Source of the DNA: Aliiroseovarius sp. S1339
GTDB lineage: Bacteria; Pseudomonadota; Alphaproteobacteria; Rhodobacterales; Rhodobacteraceae
Direction of reading: 5' to 3'
DNA: 64,000 nt
Assembly (NCBI RefSeq): GCF_023195695.1
Contig: NZ_JALPQG010000006.1
Location: 186,001 to 250,000, forward strand
Shown piece after piece: positions 33,842 through 43,477 of the stretch. The notes below the pieces were generated by a model. That model was not told where the DNA came from and searched no databases. It was given only the letters and a program-made list of their open reading frames with translations. The translations under genes and the position numbers were made by a program. The number at the start of each line of letters is the position of its first letter. Position 1 is the stretch's first letter.

Positions 33842-34705
33842 ATGACCGATCTTATCAGCAACGACCTGGACGACATCCACCCGCTTTTTCACGGCGCGCC
33901 TTCGACCACCGAATTCAAGAAGCTGCGCAAACGGATCGTGCGCAATGTGCGCGAGGCTTTGGATCAATACGGTATGGTGGAGCGCGGCGCGAAATGGCTG
34001 GTCTGCCTGTCCGGCGGCAAGGACAGCTATACGATGTTGGCCGCGCTTTACGAGCTGAAATGGCGCGGCATTCTTCCGGTCGAAATTTTAGCTTGCAACC
34101 TTGATCAGGGGCAGCCCGGCTTTCCGGCCACGGTATTGCCCGAGTTTCTTGCAAAGATGCAGGTTCCGCATCGGATAGAATACCAAGACACATATTCTAT
34201 CGTCATGGACAAAATTCCGCAGGGCAGGACGTTCTGCGCGCTTTGTTCGCGCCTGCGTCGCGGCAACCTTTATAGAATCGCGCGCGAGGAAGGGTGTTCG
34301 GCCGTTGTGCTGGGCCATCACCGCGATGATATCCTTGAAACCTTCTTTATGAATCTGTTTCACGGCGGGCGGATGGCGACGATGCCACCAAAATTGGTGA
34401 ACGAGGAAGGCGACTTGTTCGTCTATCGCCCCCTTGCCCATGTGGCCGAGGCGGATTGCGAGAAGTTCGCCACCCAGATGGGTTATCCGATCATTCCTTG
34501 TGACCTCTGCGGGTCACAAGACGGGCTGCAACGTCAGCAGGTCAAGAAGATCCTCGATGGGTGGGAGACTAACTTTCCCGGCCGCCGCCAAATCATGTTC
34601 AAAGCCCTGATGAACACGCGCCCAAGCCATCTGCTGGACCCGCAACTGTTTGACTTCAAAGGATTATCTTGCACACACCCGGCGGGTCAAGACAATTCGC
34701 TCTAA
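33842..34705 (+). CDS. ttcA: tRNA 2-thiocytidine biosynthesis protein
   Basis: ATP- and [4Fe-4S]-dependent thiolation of C32 in tRNA. 287 residues. The PP-loop motif is [15 protein letters not shown] (about 54-68). The cluster ligands are [11 protein letters not shown] and PCDLCGSQ plus the upstream context, and [21 protein letters not shown] is the TtcA signature. I start at the ATG 33842 (MTDLISND); the open frame extends 5' but that part overlaps the DUF1127 gene and has no similarity. TtcA is well conserved in length. Confidence 0.94.
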   Translation: MTDLISNDLDDIHPLFHGAPSTTEFKKLRKRIVRNVREALDQYGMVERGAKWLVCLSGGKDSYTMLAALYELKWRGILPVEILACNLDQGQPGFPATVLPEFLAKMQVPHRIEYQDTYSIVMDKIPQGRTFCALCSRLRRGNLYRIAREEGCSAVVLGHHRDDILETFFMNLFHGGRMATMPPKLVNEEGDLFVYRPLAHVAEADCEKFATQMGYPIIPCDLCGSQDGLQRQQVKKILDGWETNFPGRRQIMFKALMNTRPSHLLDPQLFDFKGLSCTHPAGQDNSL

Positions 34706-34821
34706 TTTTCCGACGCGCGTTAACATCTGATTGACCACATGTTCCTAGTTTGTCCTTGGACCGGGCGCGTGTTTATGAACGCGGGCCCTTTGTGTGTGAT
34801 CCGCGACAAAAGGAACCTGTC

Positions 34822-36354
34822 ATGGCGTTAGTTCAGGGTGGCGAACAAGTGAAGCGGCGCGTGCGCGCAATTCTGACGGCACCTCATCTGGCCGCTTTCC
34901 TGCCCGCGATCATGATCACGGCATATTGGTATGGAGGGGAGCATTTGATGGTGCTTGTCGCCATCCTGTTCCCCGGCCTTCTTGCCATTGGCGGGGCTTT
35001 GACGCGTCCCGCACCGCCAAAACAGCGTAAAAATGACGTGATCACTGGGTTACCACCGCGGCCAAAACTGCTTGAGCAACTGGACCGCGGCTTCGCAAGC
35101 GATGCGGAATACGAAAAATCCTGCCTCGCTTTGGAGATAGATGATATCCAGAAGCTGACCGCACAATTGGGCACAGAAGGCATCCGTCAGGTCCTCAGGG
35201 CGACGTCAGATCGGCTGCGAGCGACGTTGCGTGACACGGATTTGGTATGCGCATTGGGCGCTGGCAGGTTCGGCGTCTCGATTGACAGACGGCAACGCGT
35301 TGATCTGGAAGCCACGCTACAACTGGCCGCACGACTTCAGGCAGCGGTCAGCGAACCGATCTCGATTGATCAATCACGCGTGCTTCTGTCCTCCTGCGTC
35401 GGGTTTGCCTTGCCAAGCCGCGCACCGGAAGCAACCGGAGAGGCGCTGTTGGCCGCCGCCGAAAGTGCGCTTGGTGCCGCGCTGTTGGCCGGGCCGGGGT
35501 CTATTCGCGCCTTTTCGAACGGGATGACTGCACGTGTCGAACGCAGCGAACATAATCGTGATGAACTAAGCCGCGCCCTTGATACAGGCGAGATTATGCC
35601 GTGGTTTCAGCCTCAGGTCTGTGTCAAGACCGGGCACGTCACGGGGTGCGAGGCGTTGGTACGTTGGCAGCACCCGACAATGGGGCTGATCGCGCCCGGA
35701 GCCTTTTTGCCCGCTATCGCCAAGGCTGGGCTTTTGGAACGGTTGGGCGAGGTCGTGTTGTTTGGTGCGCTTTCTGCCCTGCAGGACTGGGACCGCCAAG
35801 GCGTGGACGTTCCCGCCGTGGCGATCAACATCTCCGCCGAAGAACTGAACAACCCAAACCTATCAGAGAAAATCAAATGGGAGCTGGACCGGTTTGACAC
35901 GCAACCCGATCGGTTGGTGATCGAAATCCTTGAAACCGTTGTCGCACAAACCGAAGACGACGTCGCCAGACACAACATCAACGCGTTGGCGGACTTGGGG
36001 TGCAAGATCGACCTTGACGACTTTGGGACCGGCAACGCGTCGATCGCCAGCATTTCACGTTTCAACGTACACCGTATCAAGATTGACCGGTCCTTCGTGA
36101 CCCATATCGACACCGATACCGACCAGAAAAACATGATCTCGGCGATTCTGACCATTGCCGATCAACTTAATGTTGGGACCGTCGCGGAAGGTGTCGAAAC
36201 ACATGGCGAGCATATGAAGCTTGCGGCATTGGGTTGCGATCATGCGCAGGGTTATTCAATTGCCAAACCGATGCCCGCGCAGGCCTTTCTGGACTGGGTT
36301 AAAGCCCATGAGCCAAAATTAACGACACAAAGGGTTGTTCCCAAGCTCGCATGA
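34822..36354 (+). CDS. c-di-GMP phosphodiesterase (EAL) with degenerate GGDEF domain
   Basis: 510 residues. A short N-terminal membrane segment (IMITAYWYGGEHLMVLVAILFPGLLAIGG) precedes a GGDEF-like domain that begins VITGLPPRPKLLEQLDRG and has GAGRFGV where GGDEF would be, so it cannot be an active cyclase. The EAL domain keeps GCEALVRWQHP (EAL motif), NISAEELNN, IEILETVV, LDDFGTGNASI, IKIDRSFV and AEGVETH, so phosphodiesterase activity is likely, with the degenerate domain regulatory. The ATG at 34822 follows AAAAGGAA. It is placed between ttcA and yidC without obvious cotranscription. Confidence 0.9.
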   Translation: MALVQGGEQVKRRVRAILTAPHLAAFLPAIMITAYWYGGEHLMVLVAILFPGLLAIGGALTRPAPPKQRKNDVITGLPPRPKLLEQLDRGFASDAEYEKSCLALEIDDIQKLTAQLGTEGIRQVLRATSDRLRATLRDTDLVCALGAGRFGVSIDRRQRVDLEATLQLAARLQAAVSEPISIDQSRVLLSSCVGFALPSRAPEATGEALLAAAESALGAALLAGPGSIRAFSNGMTARVERSEHNRDELSRALDTGEIMPWFQPQVCVKTGHVTGCEALVRWQHPTMGLIAPGAFLPAIAKAGLLERLGEVVLFGALSALQDWDRQGVDVPAVAINISAEELNNPNLSEKIKWELDRFDTQPDRLVIEILETVVAQTEDDVARHNINALADLGCKIDLDDFGTGNASIASISRFNVHRIKIDRSFVTHIDTDTDQKNMISAILTIADQLNVGTVAEGVETHGEHMKLAALGCDHAQGYSIAKPMPAQAFLDWVKAHEPKLTTQRVVPKLA

Positions 36355-36462
36355 TGCCGCGAAACACCTGCATCCCAACGGCGCGCGACTTAAAACTGCT
36401 TGACCTTTTGTGCCCTGCCCTGTTGAACCACTCTGACCGAAATTGATGAGTGGTGGGGCCCT

Positions 36463-38274
36463 ATGGACGACCAGAACAAGAACCTAATCCTCGCAACAGT
36501 GCTGAGTTTTCTCGTCATCACTGGATGGATGATCTTGTTTCCACCTGCAGAACCTGTCCAAGACAGCGCCCCAACAGAGCAGGTCGCAGCCGAAGGTCAA
36601 GTTGTCCCGACGCTGCCTGAAACCAACAGCGCGGCCGCCACGGCAGCCACCACCACAGATGTTTCGGCCGAGCAAGCCAATGTCGGGCGCGTCGAAATCG
36701 ACACACCCGTCCTGTCCGGCTCAATTTCGTTGCTGGGTGGTCGCTTCGATGATCTTAAGCTAAAGGATTATCACGTCGAACTCTCGAAAGAGAGCGACAT
36801 CGTTAAACTGCTGCACCCCACTGGCGAGCCCGAGGCCTATTACGCGCTTTATGGCTGGACCCCTGGCGGACAGACCGCGCTGGAGGACGTCCCCGGCCCA
36901 ACCACAATCTGGTCGGTTGAGAACGGTACAAAGCTAACCTCGCAAACCCCGATTACGTTGCGCTGGGACAATGGCAACGGATTGACCTTCCGTCGCACTG
37001 TGTCGGTTGATGAAAACTTCATGTTCACGGTCAACCAATCGGTCGAGAATACAAGTGCTACTGCCCACCGCATGGCCCCTTACGGCGTTTTGGCCCGTCA
37101 CGGCGAACCATCTAATCAGAAAGGGTTTTTTATCCTTCATGAAGGCATCATTCGTCAGGTCGACAAGGAGCTGGAAGAAACCGATTATTCCGACGTGGCC
37201 GACCTGTCATTTGACGAACGCGAAGGCGCAAGAGCTGATGTCGCACAGGTGCAAGAAAACGGCTGGATCGGCTTCACTGACCATTACTGGATGACCACGC
37301 TGATCCCGGAACCCGGGCAAGGTTTCACATCGGTGGTGCGCTATGCTGACAGCGCCGACATTTACCAGACCCAGATCAGAATGCAGACACAGGACGTGGC
37401 ACCCGGCGCATCTGCCAGTGTCGAGACACGCCTGTTTGCCGGTGCGAAAGAATGGGAAGCCATCCGAGCCTATCAAAACGAGAACGGCATTTACAGATTT
37501 GTCGACTCGATCGATTGGGGCTGGTTCTTCTTCCTGACCAAGCCGATTTTTGCGGTTCTGCACTGGCTAAACGGCGTGATCGGCAACATGGGCTGGGCAA
37601 TCATCGGCCTGACCTTGGTGATCAAGGCCGTTCTGTTCCCCTTGGCGTATAAGTCCTATGTCTCGATGGCGAAAATGAAAGAGCTCCAGCCCCAGATGGA
37701 GAAGTTGAAAGAGAGCGCAGGCGATGACCGCGCAAAGCTTCAGCAGGCAATGATGGAGTTGTACAAGCGCGAGAAGGTAAACCCTGCCTCTGGCTGTCTG
37801 CCAATCCTTCTGCAAATCCCGATTTTCTTTTCACTCTACAAGGTTATCTTTGTAACGCTTGAACTGCGTCACGCGCCTTGGATTGGCTGGATCAACGACC
37901 TATCAGCCCCCGACCCCAGCTCAATCCTGAACCTGTTCGGCCTTCTGCCCTACGCCCCTCCGGGTCCGGAAAGCCTTCTGGCGATCGTTTCTCTTGGGGT
38001 TCTGCCGATTGTCCTTGGTATCTCGATGTGGTTGCAGCAGAAGTTGAACCCGGCACCCACCGATGCAACACAGGCGATGATCTTTGCATGGATGCCTTGG
38101 GTGTTCATGTTCATGCTGGGACAGTTTGCATCGGGTCTGGTGGTTTACTGGATCGCGAACAACACGATCACGTTCATCCAGCAATATACGATCATGCGCA
38201 GCCACGGTCATAAGCCGGACGTGTTGGGCAATGTGTTTAAAACCTTCAAACGCAAGTCGAAGGACGCGGGATAA
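36463..38274 (+). CDS. yidC: Membrane protein insertase YidC
   Basis: 603 residues, Oxa1 superfamily. The N-terminal signal anchor is NLILATVLSFLVITGWMILF (about 7-26). A large periplasmic beta domain follows (for example GRFDDLKLKDYHVELS and GFTDHYWMTTLIPEP). The C-terminal insertase core has about five helices: GWFFFLTKPIFAVLHWLNG, WAIIGLTLVIKAVLFPLAYKS, the cytoplasmic hairpin MKELQPQMEKLKE, NPASGCLPILLQIPIFFSLYKVIF, and VFMFMLGQFASGLVVYWIANN. It is first of a tight set with MOSC and engB. Confidence 0.96.
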   Translation: MDDQNKNLILATVLSFLVITGWMILFPPAEPVQDSAPTEQVAAEGQVVPTLPETNSAAATAATTTDVSAEQANVGRVEIDTPVLSGSISLLGGRFDDLKLKDYHVELSKESDIVKLLHPTGEPEAYYALYGWTPGGQTALEDVPGPTTIWSVENGTKLTSQTPITLRWDNGNGLTFRRTVSVDENFMFTVNQSVENTSATAHRMAPYGVLARHGEPSNQKGFFILHEGIIRQVDKELEETDYSDVADLSFDEREGARADVAQVQENGWIGFTDHYWMTTLIPEPGQGFTSVVRYADSADIYQTQIRMQTQDVAPGASASVETRLFAGAKEWEAIRAYQNENGIYRFVDSIDWGWFFFLTKPIFAVLHWLNGVIGNMGWAIIGLTLVIKAVLFPLAYKSYVSMAKMKELQPQMEKLKESAGDDRAKLQQAMMELYKREKVNPASGCLPILLQIPIFFSLYKVIFVTLELRHAPWIGWINDLSAPDPSSILNLFGLLPYAPPGPESLLAIVSLGVLPIVLGISMWLQQKLNPAPTDATQAMIFAWMPWVFMFMLGQFASGLVVYWIANNTITFIQQYTIMRSHGHKPDVLGNVFKTFKRKSKDAG

Positions 38275-39026
38275 TGGCGCATGTCGCCGAAATCTGGCGA
38301 CATCCTATCAAGTCGCATGGGCGTGAAGCGCTTTTGCAGGTCATGCTGAAAGTGGGTGAATGCCTGCCCCATGATCGCCAATGGGCGGTGGCGCATGAAG
38401 CTGCGAAGCTGGTTGAAACTGGCGAATGGGCGCCATGTTCGAATTTCTCACGCGGGGCGAAGGCCCCATTGCTGATGGCGTTGTCTGCAAGTTTTGACGC
38501 GACCAGCAACACGATCACGCTGACGCATCCGCTCCAGCCCGGCCTTACCTTCAATCCCGACCGCCCTGACGACAACGCGCGGTTCATCGAGTGGGTCACC
38601 CCCCTTTGCCCGCCAGAACGCGCAGCGCCTGTGCAGCTTGTAGCGGCTGATCGCGGGATGACGGACACAGATTTCCCCTCGATCTCGTTGATCAATCTGA
38701 CCTCGCATAAAGCGGTCGAGGCGCATCTGAACCAAGAACTTTCACCGCAACGCTGGCGCGGAAACCTGTTGCTGGCCGGACTTGCGGCCTGGGATGAAAA
38801 AAGCTGGGTGGGCAAACATATTCAGGTGGGCGAAGCGGAGCTGGAGGTCCGCGAAGAGATTACACGTTGCCTTGCCACCACAGCCAATACGCGCACGGGC
38901 GAGCGTGACGCAGATACATTGGGGGCGCTGAAGCAAGGCTGGGGTCATCAGGAGTTCGGCGTCTACGGCTACGTCGTAAGACCCGGTATCGTCCATGTCG
39001 ACAGTCCGGTGCAGGTGATCGCATGA
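38274..39026 (+). CDS. MOSC domain-containing protein
   Basis: 250 residues. MOSC domains bind molybdenum cofactor or carry sulfur to it. The N-terminal MOSC-N barrel is MAHVAEIWRHPIKSHGREAL. The C-terminal MOSC part has RRWRGNL-like FSPQRWRGNLLLAG, WVGKHIQVGEAELEV, and the conserved Cys in EITRCLATTANTRTGERD, followed by FGVYGYVVRPG. Its ATG overlaps the yidC stop by one base (TAATG) and its stop overlaps engB, which is an arrangement common in this order. Confidence 0.85.
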   Translation: MAHVAEIWRHPIKSHGREALLQVMLKVGECLPHDRQWAVAHEAAKLVETGEWAPCSNFSRGAKAPLLMALSASFDATSNTITLTHPLQPGLTFNPDRPDDNARFIEWVTPLCPPERAAPVQLVAADRGMTDTDFPSISLINLTSHKAVEAHLNQELSPQRWRGNLLLAGLAAWDEKSWVGKHIQVGEAELEVREEITRCLATTANTRTGERDADTLGALKQGWGHQEFGVYGYVVRPGIVHVDSPVQVIA

Positions 39027-39676
39027 GCCAGTTGCCCTTCCCCTTGGCAGAAGACCCGGACGCACCGGAACGTGAAGCGGGCCGCCTGCTATTTGCCGCT
39101 AACACTGACTTTCTGAAAGGTGTTGTGGCGATGGACGGACTACCCGACCCAGACCGGATCGAGGTATGCTTCGCCGGGCGATCGAACGTTGGGAAATCAA
39201 GCCTGATCAACGCCTTGACGGGCCGTAAGGGGCTTGCACGCGCGTCAAACACGCCGGGCCGGACGCAAGAGATTAACTTCTTCACGACGACCAACGGCCC
39301 CTATCTGGTGGACCTTCCCGGCTATGGTTATGCCAACGCACCGGTAAAGGTGGTCGAGAAATGGCAGCGGCTGCTGAAATCTTACCTCTCGGGGCGTCAA
39401 AACCTGCGCCGCGCCTTCGTTTTGATCGACGCCCGCCACGGCGTGAAACTTGTGGACGACGAGATCATGTCGCTACTGGACAAATCCGCTGTGACATTTC
39501 AGGCGGTTCTGACAAAGGCTGATAAGGTCAAGGAAAAAGACCGCGAGAAGATGCTGACGCAAGTGCGAAGCGCACTGTCCAAACACCCGGCGGCCTTTCC
39601 GGAAATGGTGCTGACATCCTCGGAAAAAGGCCTGGGCATCGAGACATTGCGCGCCATCATCGCGTCGCTGGACTAA
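39023..39676 (+). CDS. engB: Ribosome biogenesis GTP-binding protein YihA/EngB
   Basis: 217-residue GTPase involved in large-subunit assembly. G1 is GRSNVGKSSLINAL (about 57-70), G2 is TPGRTQEINFF, G3 is DLPGYGYANAP, G4 is TKADKVK, and the G5-like LTSSEKGLGIETL closes the domain. Length and order are typical. The ATG overlaps the MOSC stop by four bases. Confidence 0.95.
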   Translation: MSQLPFPLAEDPDAPEREAGRLLFAANTDFLKGVVAMDGLPDPDRIEVCFAGRSNVGKSSLINALTGRKGLARASNTPGRTQEINFFTTTNGPYLVDLPGYGYANAPVKVVEKWQRLLKSYLSGRQNLRRAFVLIDARHGVKLVDDEIMSLLDKSAVTFQAVLTKADKVKEKDREKMLTQVRSALSKHPAAFPEMVLTSSEKGLGIETLRAIIASLD

Positions 39677-39688
39677 CCAAACGCGGGC

Positions 39689-40423
39689 CTACACGTGCTG
39701 GGCGCCATTCACCTCGATCTCGGTTCCCGAGATATACGAGCTGTCATCCGAACACAGGAAATAGATCGCGGCGGCGACTTCCTCGGGCTGACCGAGGCGG
39801 CGCATTGGCAGTTTCTCGACAATTTTTTCGGTTCCCGGCGACAAGATCGAGGTTTCGACCTCGCCGGGCGCGATCGCATTGACCCGCACGCCGAGTGGCC
39901 CGAAATCATGCGCCATTTCACGCGTCAGCGCGGCAAGGGCCGCTTTTGAGGTCGCATAGGCCGCGCCAGCAAATGGGTGGACGCGCACGCCTGCGATTGA
40001 CGTCACATTCACCACAGCCCCTTTGGCCGCCGCTAGTTCGTCTTTCAACCCCCGCGCCAGAACCACGGATGCAAAGAAGTTCACATGGAACACCTTGCCC
40101 CAATCCATCAGGTCGGTGTTCAGCGTGCTCAGCCGCTCTCCATTCGGCCCCTTCGGAGAAATACCGGCGTTGTTGACCAGCGCATCGAGGCGTCCATCCA
40201 GTTTATCTTGAATGACCCCAACAGCATTAATCGTATCTGTGGGGTCGGACAGGTCCACTTGCACGTGATCCTCACCAGCTCCGCCCCAAGGACATTCTTC
40301 AGGGATCGCGTGGCGCGAACAGGTGATGACCCGCCAGCCTTCAAGATTGAACCGGCGCACGGTTGCATGGCCGATACCGCGGCTGGCTCCGGTCAGAAGA
40401 AGGGTCTTTTGTCGCTCGGCCAT
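39689..40423 (-). CDS. Short-chain dehydrogenase/reductase
   Basis: 244-residue classical SDR. The cofactor motif is TGASRGIGHATVRRF (about 10-24), with VDLSDP, NNAGISPKG, catalytic Ser in NVTSIAG, and Y-x3-K in GAAYATSKAALAAL. The C-terminus IYFLCSDDSSYISGTEIEVNG is typical of the FabG-like group. The substrate is unknown. I prefer the ATG at 40423 (MAERQ), 9 bases after AGGA; another ATG lies three codons upstream. It converges with engB and is divergent from argB. Confidence 0.87.
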   Translation of the reverse strand: MAERQKTLLLTGASRGIGHATVRRFNLEGWRVITCSRHAIPEECPWGGAGEDHVQVDLSDPTDTINAVGVIQDKLDGRLDALVNNAGISPKGPNGERLSTLNTDLMDWGKVFHVNFFASVVLARGLKDELAAAKGAVVNVTSIAGVRVHPFAGAAYATSKAALAALTREMAHDFGPLGVRVNAIAPGEVETSILSPGTEKIVEKLPMRRLGQPEEVAAAIYFLCSDDSSYISGTEIEVNGAQHV

Positions 40424-40540
40424 GATCGCCATTCCTGTCGGTTGGGTTCGCCGCAACCCTAGCAGCACGCGGGCCGGGCGCAATGCCCCTTGGCAGCGGG
40501 TTGCCGACGCTCTAACACGGGGTGGCACGAGGAATAAAAG

Positions 40541-41401
40541 ATGAAGACGCAAGAAATGAACCGCGACTGGATCGCCACCGCCCGCACTCTTTCCCAAGCC
40601 CTGCCCTATTTGCAGCGCTATGCTGGGGCCACTGTTGTCATCAAGTTTGGCGGCAATGCCATGGGCGATGACGAGGCGATGGCGAGCTTTGCGCGCGACA
40701 TTGTCCTGATGCGTCAGGTGGGCGTGATGCCTGTGGTCGTGCATGGCGGCGGGCCGATGATCAACTCCATGCTGGATCGGTTGCAGATCAAAAGCGAGTT
40801 TGTGAACGGCAAGCGTGTGACGGACGCCGCCACCGTTGAAGTGGTCGAAATGGTGCTTTCAGGCAGCGTCAACAAGCGGATCGTGCAGGCGATCAACGCA
40901 GAAGGCGGCAAAGCCGTCGGGCTTTCGGGCAAGGACGCCAACCTTGTGATATGCGACCAGTCCAACCCCGATCTGGGCTTTGTCGGCACGCCGGTCGATG
41001 TGGACGTGTCCGTTCTGCACGATCTGGCCACCACTGAAACCATCCCGGTCATCGCCCCATTGGGGGCGGGCCGCAACGGTGAGACGTTCAACATCAACGG
41101 TGACACGATGGCCGGGGCAATCGCGGCTGGCCTGAAGGCGGACCGCTTGTTGCTTTTGACTGATGTCGAGGGCGTCAAGAACGCGGACGGAGAGGTTCTG
41201 ACCGAACTGACGCCCACGCAAATTCGCGAGATGACGGCCGCGGGCGTGATTGCTGGGGGGATGATCCCCAAAACCGAAACCGCGCTTGCTGCGATTGACG
41301 GCGGCGTGCGGGCGGTGGTCATCCTTGATGGACGCGCGCCCAATGCCTGCCTGCTGGAACTTTACACCGATCACGGTGCAGGGTCGTTGATCCGCGCCTA
41401 G
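40541..41401 (+). CDS. argB: Acetylglutamate kinase
   Basis: Phosphorylates N-acetylglutamate in arginine synthesis; in cyclic-pathway organisms it is feedback-inhibited by arginine. 286 residues: [12 protein letters not shown] (about 30-41), [44 protein letters not shown], and the C-terminal [16 protein letters not shown] with [18 protein letters not shown]. The N-terminal helix [18 protein letters not shown] is the extra helix found in arginine-sensitive hexameric enzymes. It stands apart from other arg genes. Confidence 0.95.
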   Translation: MKTQEMNRDWIATARTLSQALPYLQRYAGATVVIKFGGNAMGDDEAMASFARDIVLMRQVGVMPVVVHGGGPMINSMLDRLQIKSEFVNGKRVTDAATVEVVEMVLSGSVNKRIVQAINAEGGKAVGLSGKDANLVICDQSNPDLGFVGTPVDVDVSVLHDLATTETIPVIAPLGAGRNGETFNINGDTMAGAIAAGLKADRLLLLTDVEGVKNADGEVLTELTPTQIREMTAAGVIAGGMIPKTETALAAIDGGVRAVVILDGRAPNACLLELYTDHGAGSLIRA

Positions 41402-41468
41402 ACGTCGCGGCACAATTCGTCGCGGGAATGTGTCTTGCGCTTGGGTGGGTAGTCCATAAATACGCTGT

Positions 41469-42263
41469 ATGGAATATGAACTCATCCTTCGCCTTGGCAC
41501 GTTTCTTGGCCTATTCGCGCTTTTCGCAACTATCGAGGCCAAAGTGCCGCGACGGCCGCGCACCCAACCAAGGCAGACGCGTTGGTTCACCAATTTGTCG
41601 ATCATTGTTGTCGACACCCTGACCCTGCGCTTGATGAATGTTCTTCTGCCCTTGTTGGCCGTCGGTGCAGCTTTGGATGCTGCCGCCCAAGGCTGGGGGC
41701 TGTTCAACATGATCACGCTGTCCGTCTGGGTCGAGGTCATCGCCGCCATGGTGATCCTTGATCTTGCCATCTGGGCGCAGCACCTCGTCTTTCACAAAGT
41801 GCCTGTCTTGTGGCGCCTGCACCGCGTGCATCACGCCGACCGCGATTTCGACGTGACCACCGCGCTTAGGTTTCACCCGGTCGAGATTGCGGCCTCGATG
41901 ATCATCAAGATCGGGGTTGTCTATCTGATCGGCGCACCCGCGCTTGGCGTGATCTTGTTTGAGGTCGTGTTGAACGGCTCGGCCATGTTCAACCACGCCA
42001 ATATGCGTCTGCCGCTGGGTCTGGACCGCTGGCTAAGGCTGATCCTCGTCACCCCCGACATGCACCGCGTGCACCATTCCGTTCACCGGGACGAAACGGA
42101 CAGCAACTATGGCTTCTGTCTGTCGATCTGGGATCGTATATTCAAGACATACACGGATCAGCCCCGCGACGGGCATGACGACATGGTGATCGGGCTGCAA
42201 TGGCAAGACGACAATCCATCAAAACTGGGCTGGAGCCTGATGCTGCCGTTTCGCCGGAAATGA
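41469..42263 (+). CDS. Sterol desaturase / fatty acid hydroxylase family protein
   Basis: 264 residues, membrane-embedded di-iron enzyme family. The histidine clusters are H-x-x-x-H in AQHLVFHKVP, HRVHH in WRLHRVHHADRDFD, FNHANMRLP and HRVHHSVHRDETDSNYG, followed by the LSIWDRIFKTY motif. About four hydrophobic helices precede and separate them. Substrates in marine alphaproteobacteria may be lipids, carotenoids or hopanoid-type molecules; none is indicated here. No good ribosome-binding site is visible. Its stop overlaps the ferredoxin start (ATGA). Confidence 0.88.
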   Translation: MEYELILRLGTFLGLFALFATIEAKVPRRPRTQPRQTRWFTNLSIIVVDTLTLRLMNVLLPLLAVGAALDAAAQGWGLFNMITLSVWVEVIAAMVILDLAIWAQHLVFHKVPVLWRLHRVHHADRDFDVTTALRFHPVEIAASMIIKIGVVYLIGAPALGVILFEVVLNGSAMFNHANMRLPLGLDRWLRLILVTPDMHRVHHSVHRDETDSNYGFCLSIWDRIFKTYTDQPRDGHDDMVIGLQWQDDNPSKLGWSLMLPFRRK

Positions 42264-42886
42264 CGCTGGAGCGGCTGGCGCGGGATGCGCGCGCCGTTCA
42301 GTTGGACGTGTTCGGCGTGTTGCATGATGGGCCGGATACGGTGGTTCTGCTTGGGCCGCATGAGCCCGGTTTCTGGGCGACCTTCACCGCAAGCCCTGAA
42401 TACGCCGATCAAGCCGCAGACCCGATGGATCGTTGGTCCAAACGCACGATCGGGAACTTGGCAAACCGCTGGCGCGGGACTGCGGTCTTTCCATCCGATG
42501 GTCCGCCCTATCCACCGTTTTTCGACTGGGCGTTGCGATCTGGTCGGGCGTGGCAATCCCCCGTGGCGTTATTGGTTCATGATACGGCGGGGCTGTGGGT
42601 CAGCTATCGCGGCGCGGTAAGGGTGCCGGGCCATCTGACCTTGCCAGACGCGGTGGCACGCCCCTGCGACGGGTGCGCTGCCCCGTGCCGCACTGCTTGC
42701 CCGGTGGATGCGCTGAGGGCGGCACACTACGACGTTTCGGCCTGCATCACCCATCTGAACGGGCCCGACAGCGTCGATTGCATGGGGGAAGGATGCGCGG
42801 TTCGCCGCTCTTGCCCTGTCAGTCGGTCTTATGGCAGGTTGGCCGCTCAGTCTGCCTTCCATATGAAAGCATTTAACCCGACATGA
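42260..42886 (+). CDS. 4Fe-4S ferredoxin-type protein
   Basis: 208 residues. The first 135 residues are a soluble domain I do not recognise (VFGVLHDGPDTVVLLGPHEPG, LLVHDTAGLWVSYRGAV) that resembles the non-catalytic part of epoxyqueuosine-reductase-like proteins. The C-terminus carries C-D-G-C-x3-C-R-T-A-C-P and a further cysteine group with GEGCAVRRSCPVS, enough for one or two clusters. I use the ATG at 42260 overlapping the previous stop, and not a longer frame. It may pass electrons to the hydroxylase family protein upstream, given the coupled translation, but that is inferred. Confidence 0.78.
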   Translation: MTLERLARDARAVQLDVFGVLHDGPDTVVLLGPHEPGFWATFTASPEYADQAADPMDRWSKRTIGNLANRWRGTAVFPSDGPPYPPFFDWALRSGRAWQSPVALLVHDTAGLWVSYRGAVRVPGHLTLPDAVARPCDGCAAPCRTACPVDALRAAHYDVSACITHLNGPDSVDCMGEGCAVRRSCPVSRSYGRLAAQSAFHMKAFNPT

Positions 42887-43386
42887 CACTGACACTGATC
42901 CTGACCCGACATGCGAAATCCAGCTGGGGCGATGCTGATCTGGAAGATCACGCCCGCCCGCTGAACAAGCGGGGACGCGCATCGGCCAAGGCGATCGGGC
43001 GTTGGCTGGTCAGCAAGGCGCTTTTCCCGGACACCGTGCTGTGTTCCGACGCCGAACGCACGCGCGAAACATGGGCGTTGATCGCTGACAAATTCGTTGG
43101 TGCGCCGAAGGCTACGTATCTTCGCGAGCTTTATTTGGCTGACCCGGACACGATGCTGGCGGCACTCAAGAAAGCACAAAGCGAAACGGCGATGATGATT
43201 GCCCATAATCCGGGCTCGGCATATATGGCGCGTCGGCTTGCCTCCGAGCCTTTTGCCCACGCGAAATTCTTTCACTATCCGACCGCCGCGACAGCCGCAA
43301 TCGAGTTTGACGTGGACAAATGGGAAGACGTGGATTGGGGCACAGGCCGGGTGGTCGACTTCGTTGTGCCGCGTGAATTGATTTAG
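42883..43386 (+). CDS. Histidine phosphatase family protein, SixA-like
   Basis: 167 residues of the phosphoglycerate-mutase-like superfamily. The catalytic RHG is T-R-H-A-K-S-S-W near residue 9, with the DHARPLNKRGRASAK motif, CSDAERTRETW and the second His in MMIAHNPGSAYM. SixA-type enzymes dephosphorylate histidine phosphotransfer proteins. The start overlaps the ferredoxin stop by four bases. A bidirectional terminator follows. Confidence 0.87.
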   Translation: MTLTLILTRHAKSSWGDADLEDHARPLNKRGRASAKAIGRWLVSKALFPDTVLCSDAERTRETWALIADKFVGAPKATYLRELYLADPDTMLAALKKAQSETAMMIAHNPGSAYMARRLASEPFAHAKFFHYPTAATAAIEFDVDKWEDVDWGTGRVVDFVVPRELI

Positions 43387-43426
43387 CGACGACCCACACA
43401 GGCACGGCCCAACAGCGGGCATAGAA

Positions 43427-43455
43427 AAAGCCCTGCCGGATGATGGCAGGGCTTT
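43427..43455. terminator. Bidirectional terminator between sixA-like gene and the amino-acid transporter operon
   Basis: Perfect 11-pair stem AAAGCCCTGCC / GGCAGGGCTTT with loop GGATGAT. A-rich sequence lies on the left and TTTCGTTTTTC on the right, so it can stop both the plus-strand phosphatase transcript and the minus-strand transporter transcript. Confidence 0.88.
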
Positions 43456-43477
43456 CGTTTTTCTTACTTATCAGGGC

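Noticed and set aside
43427-43455. A possible operator between the sixA-like gene and bztD
   Set aside because: The perfect stem with A- and T-runs on either side and its position between two convergent gene ends make it a terminator.
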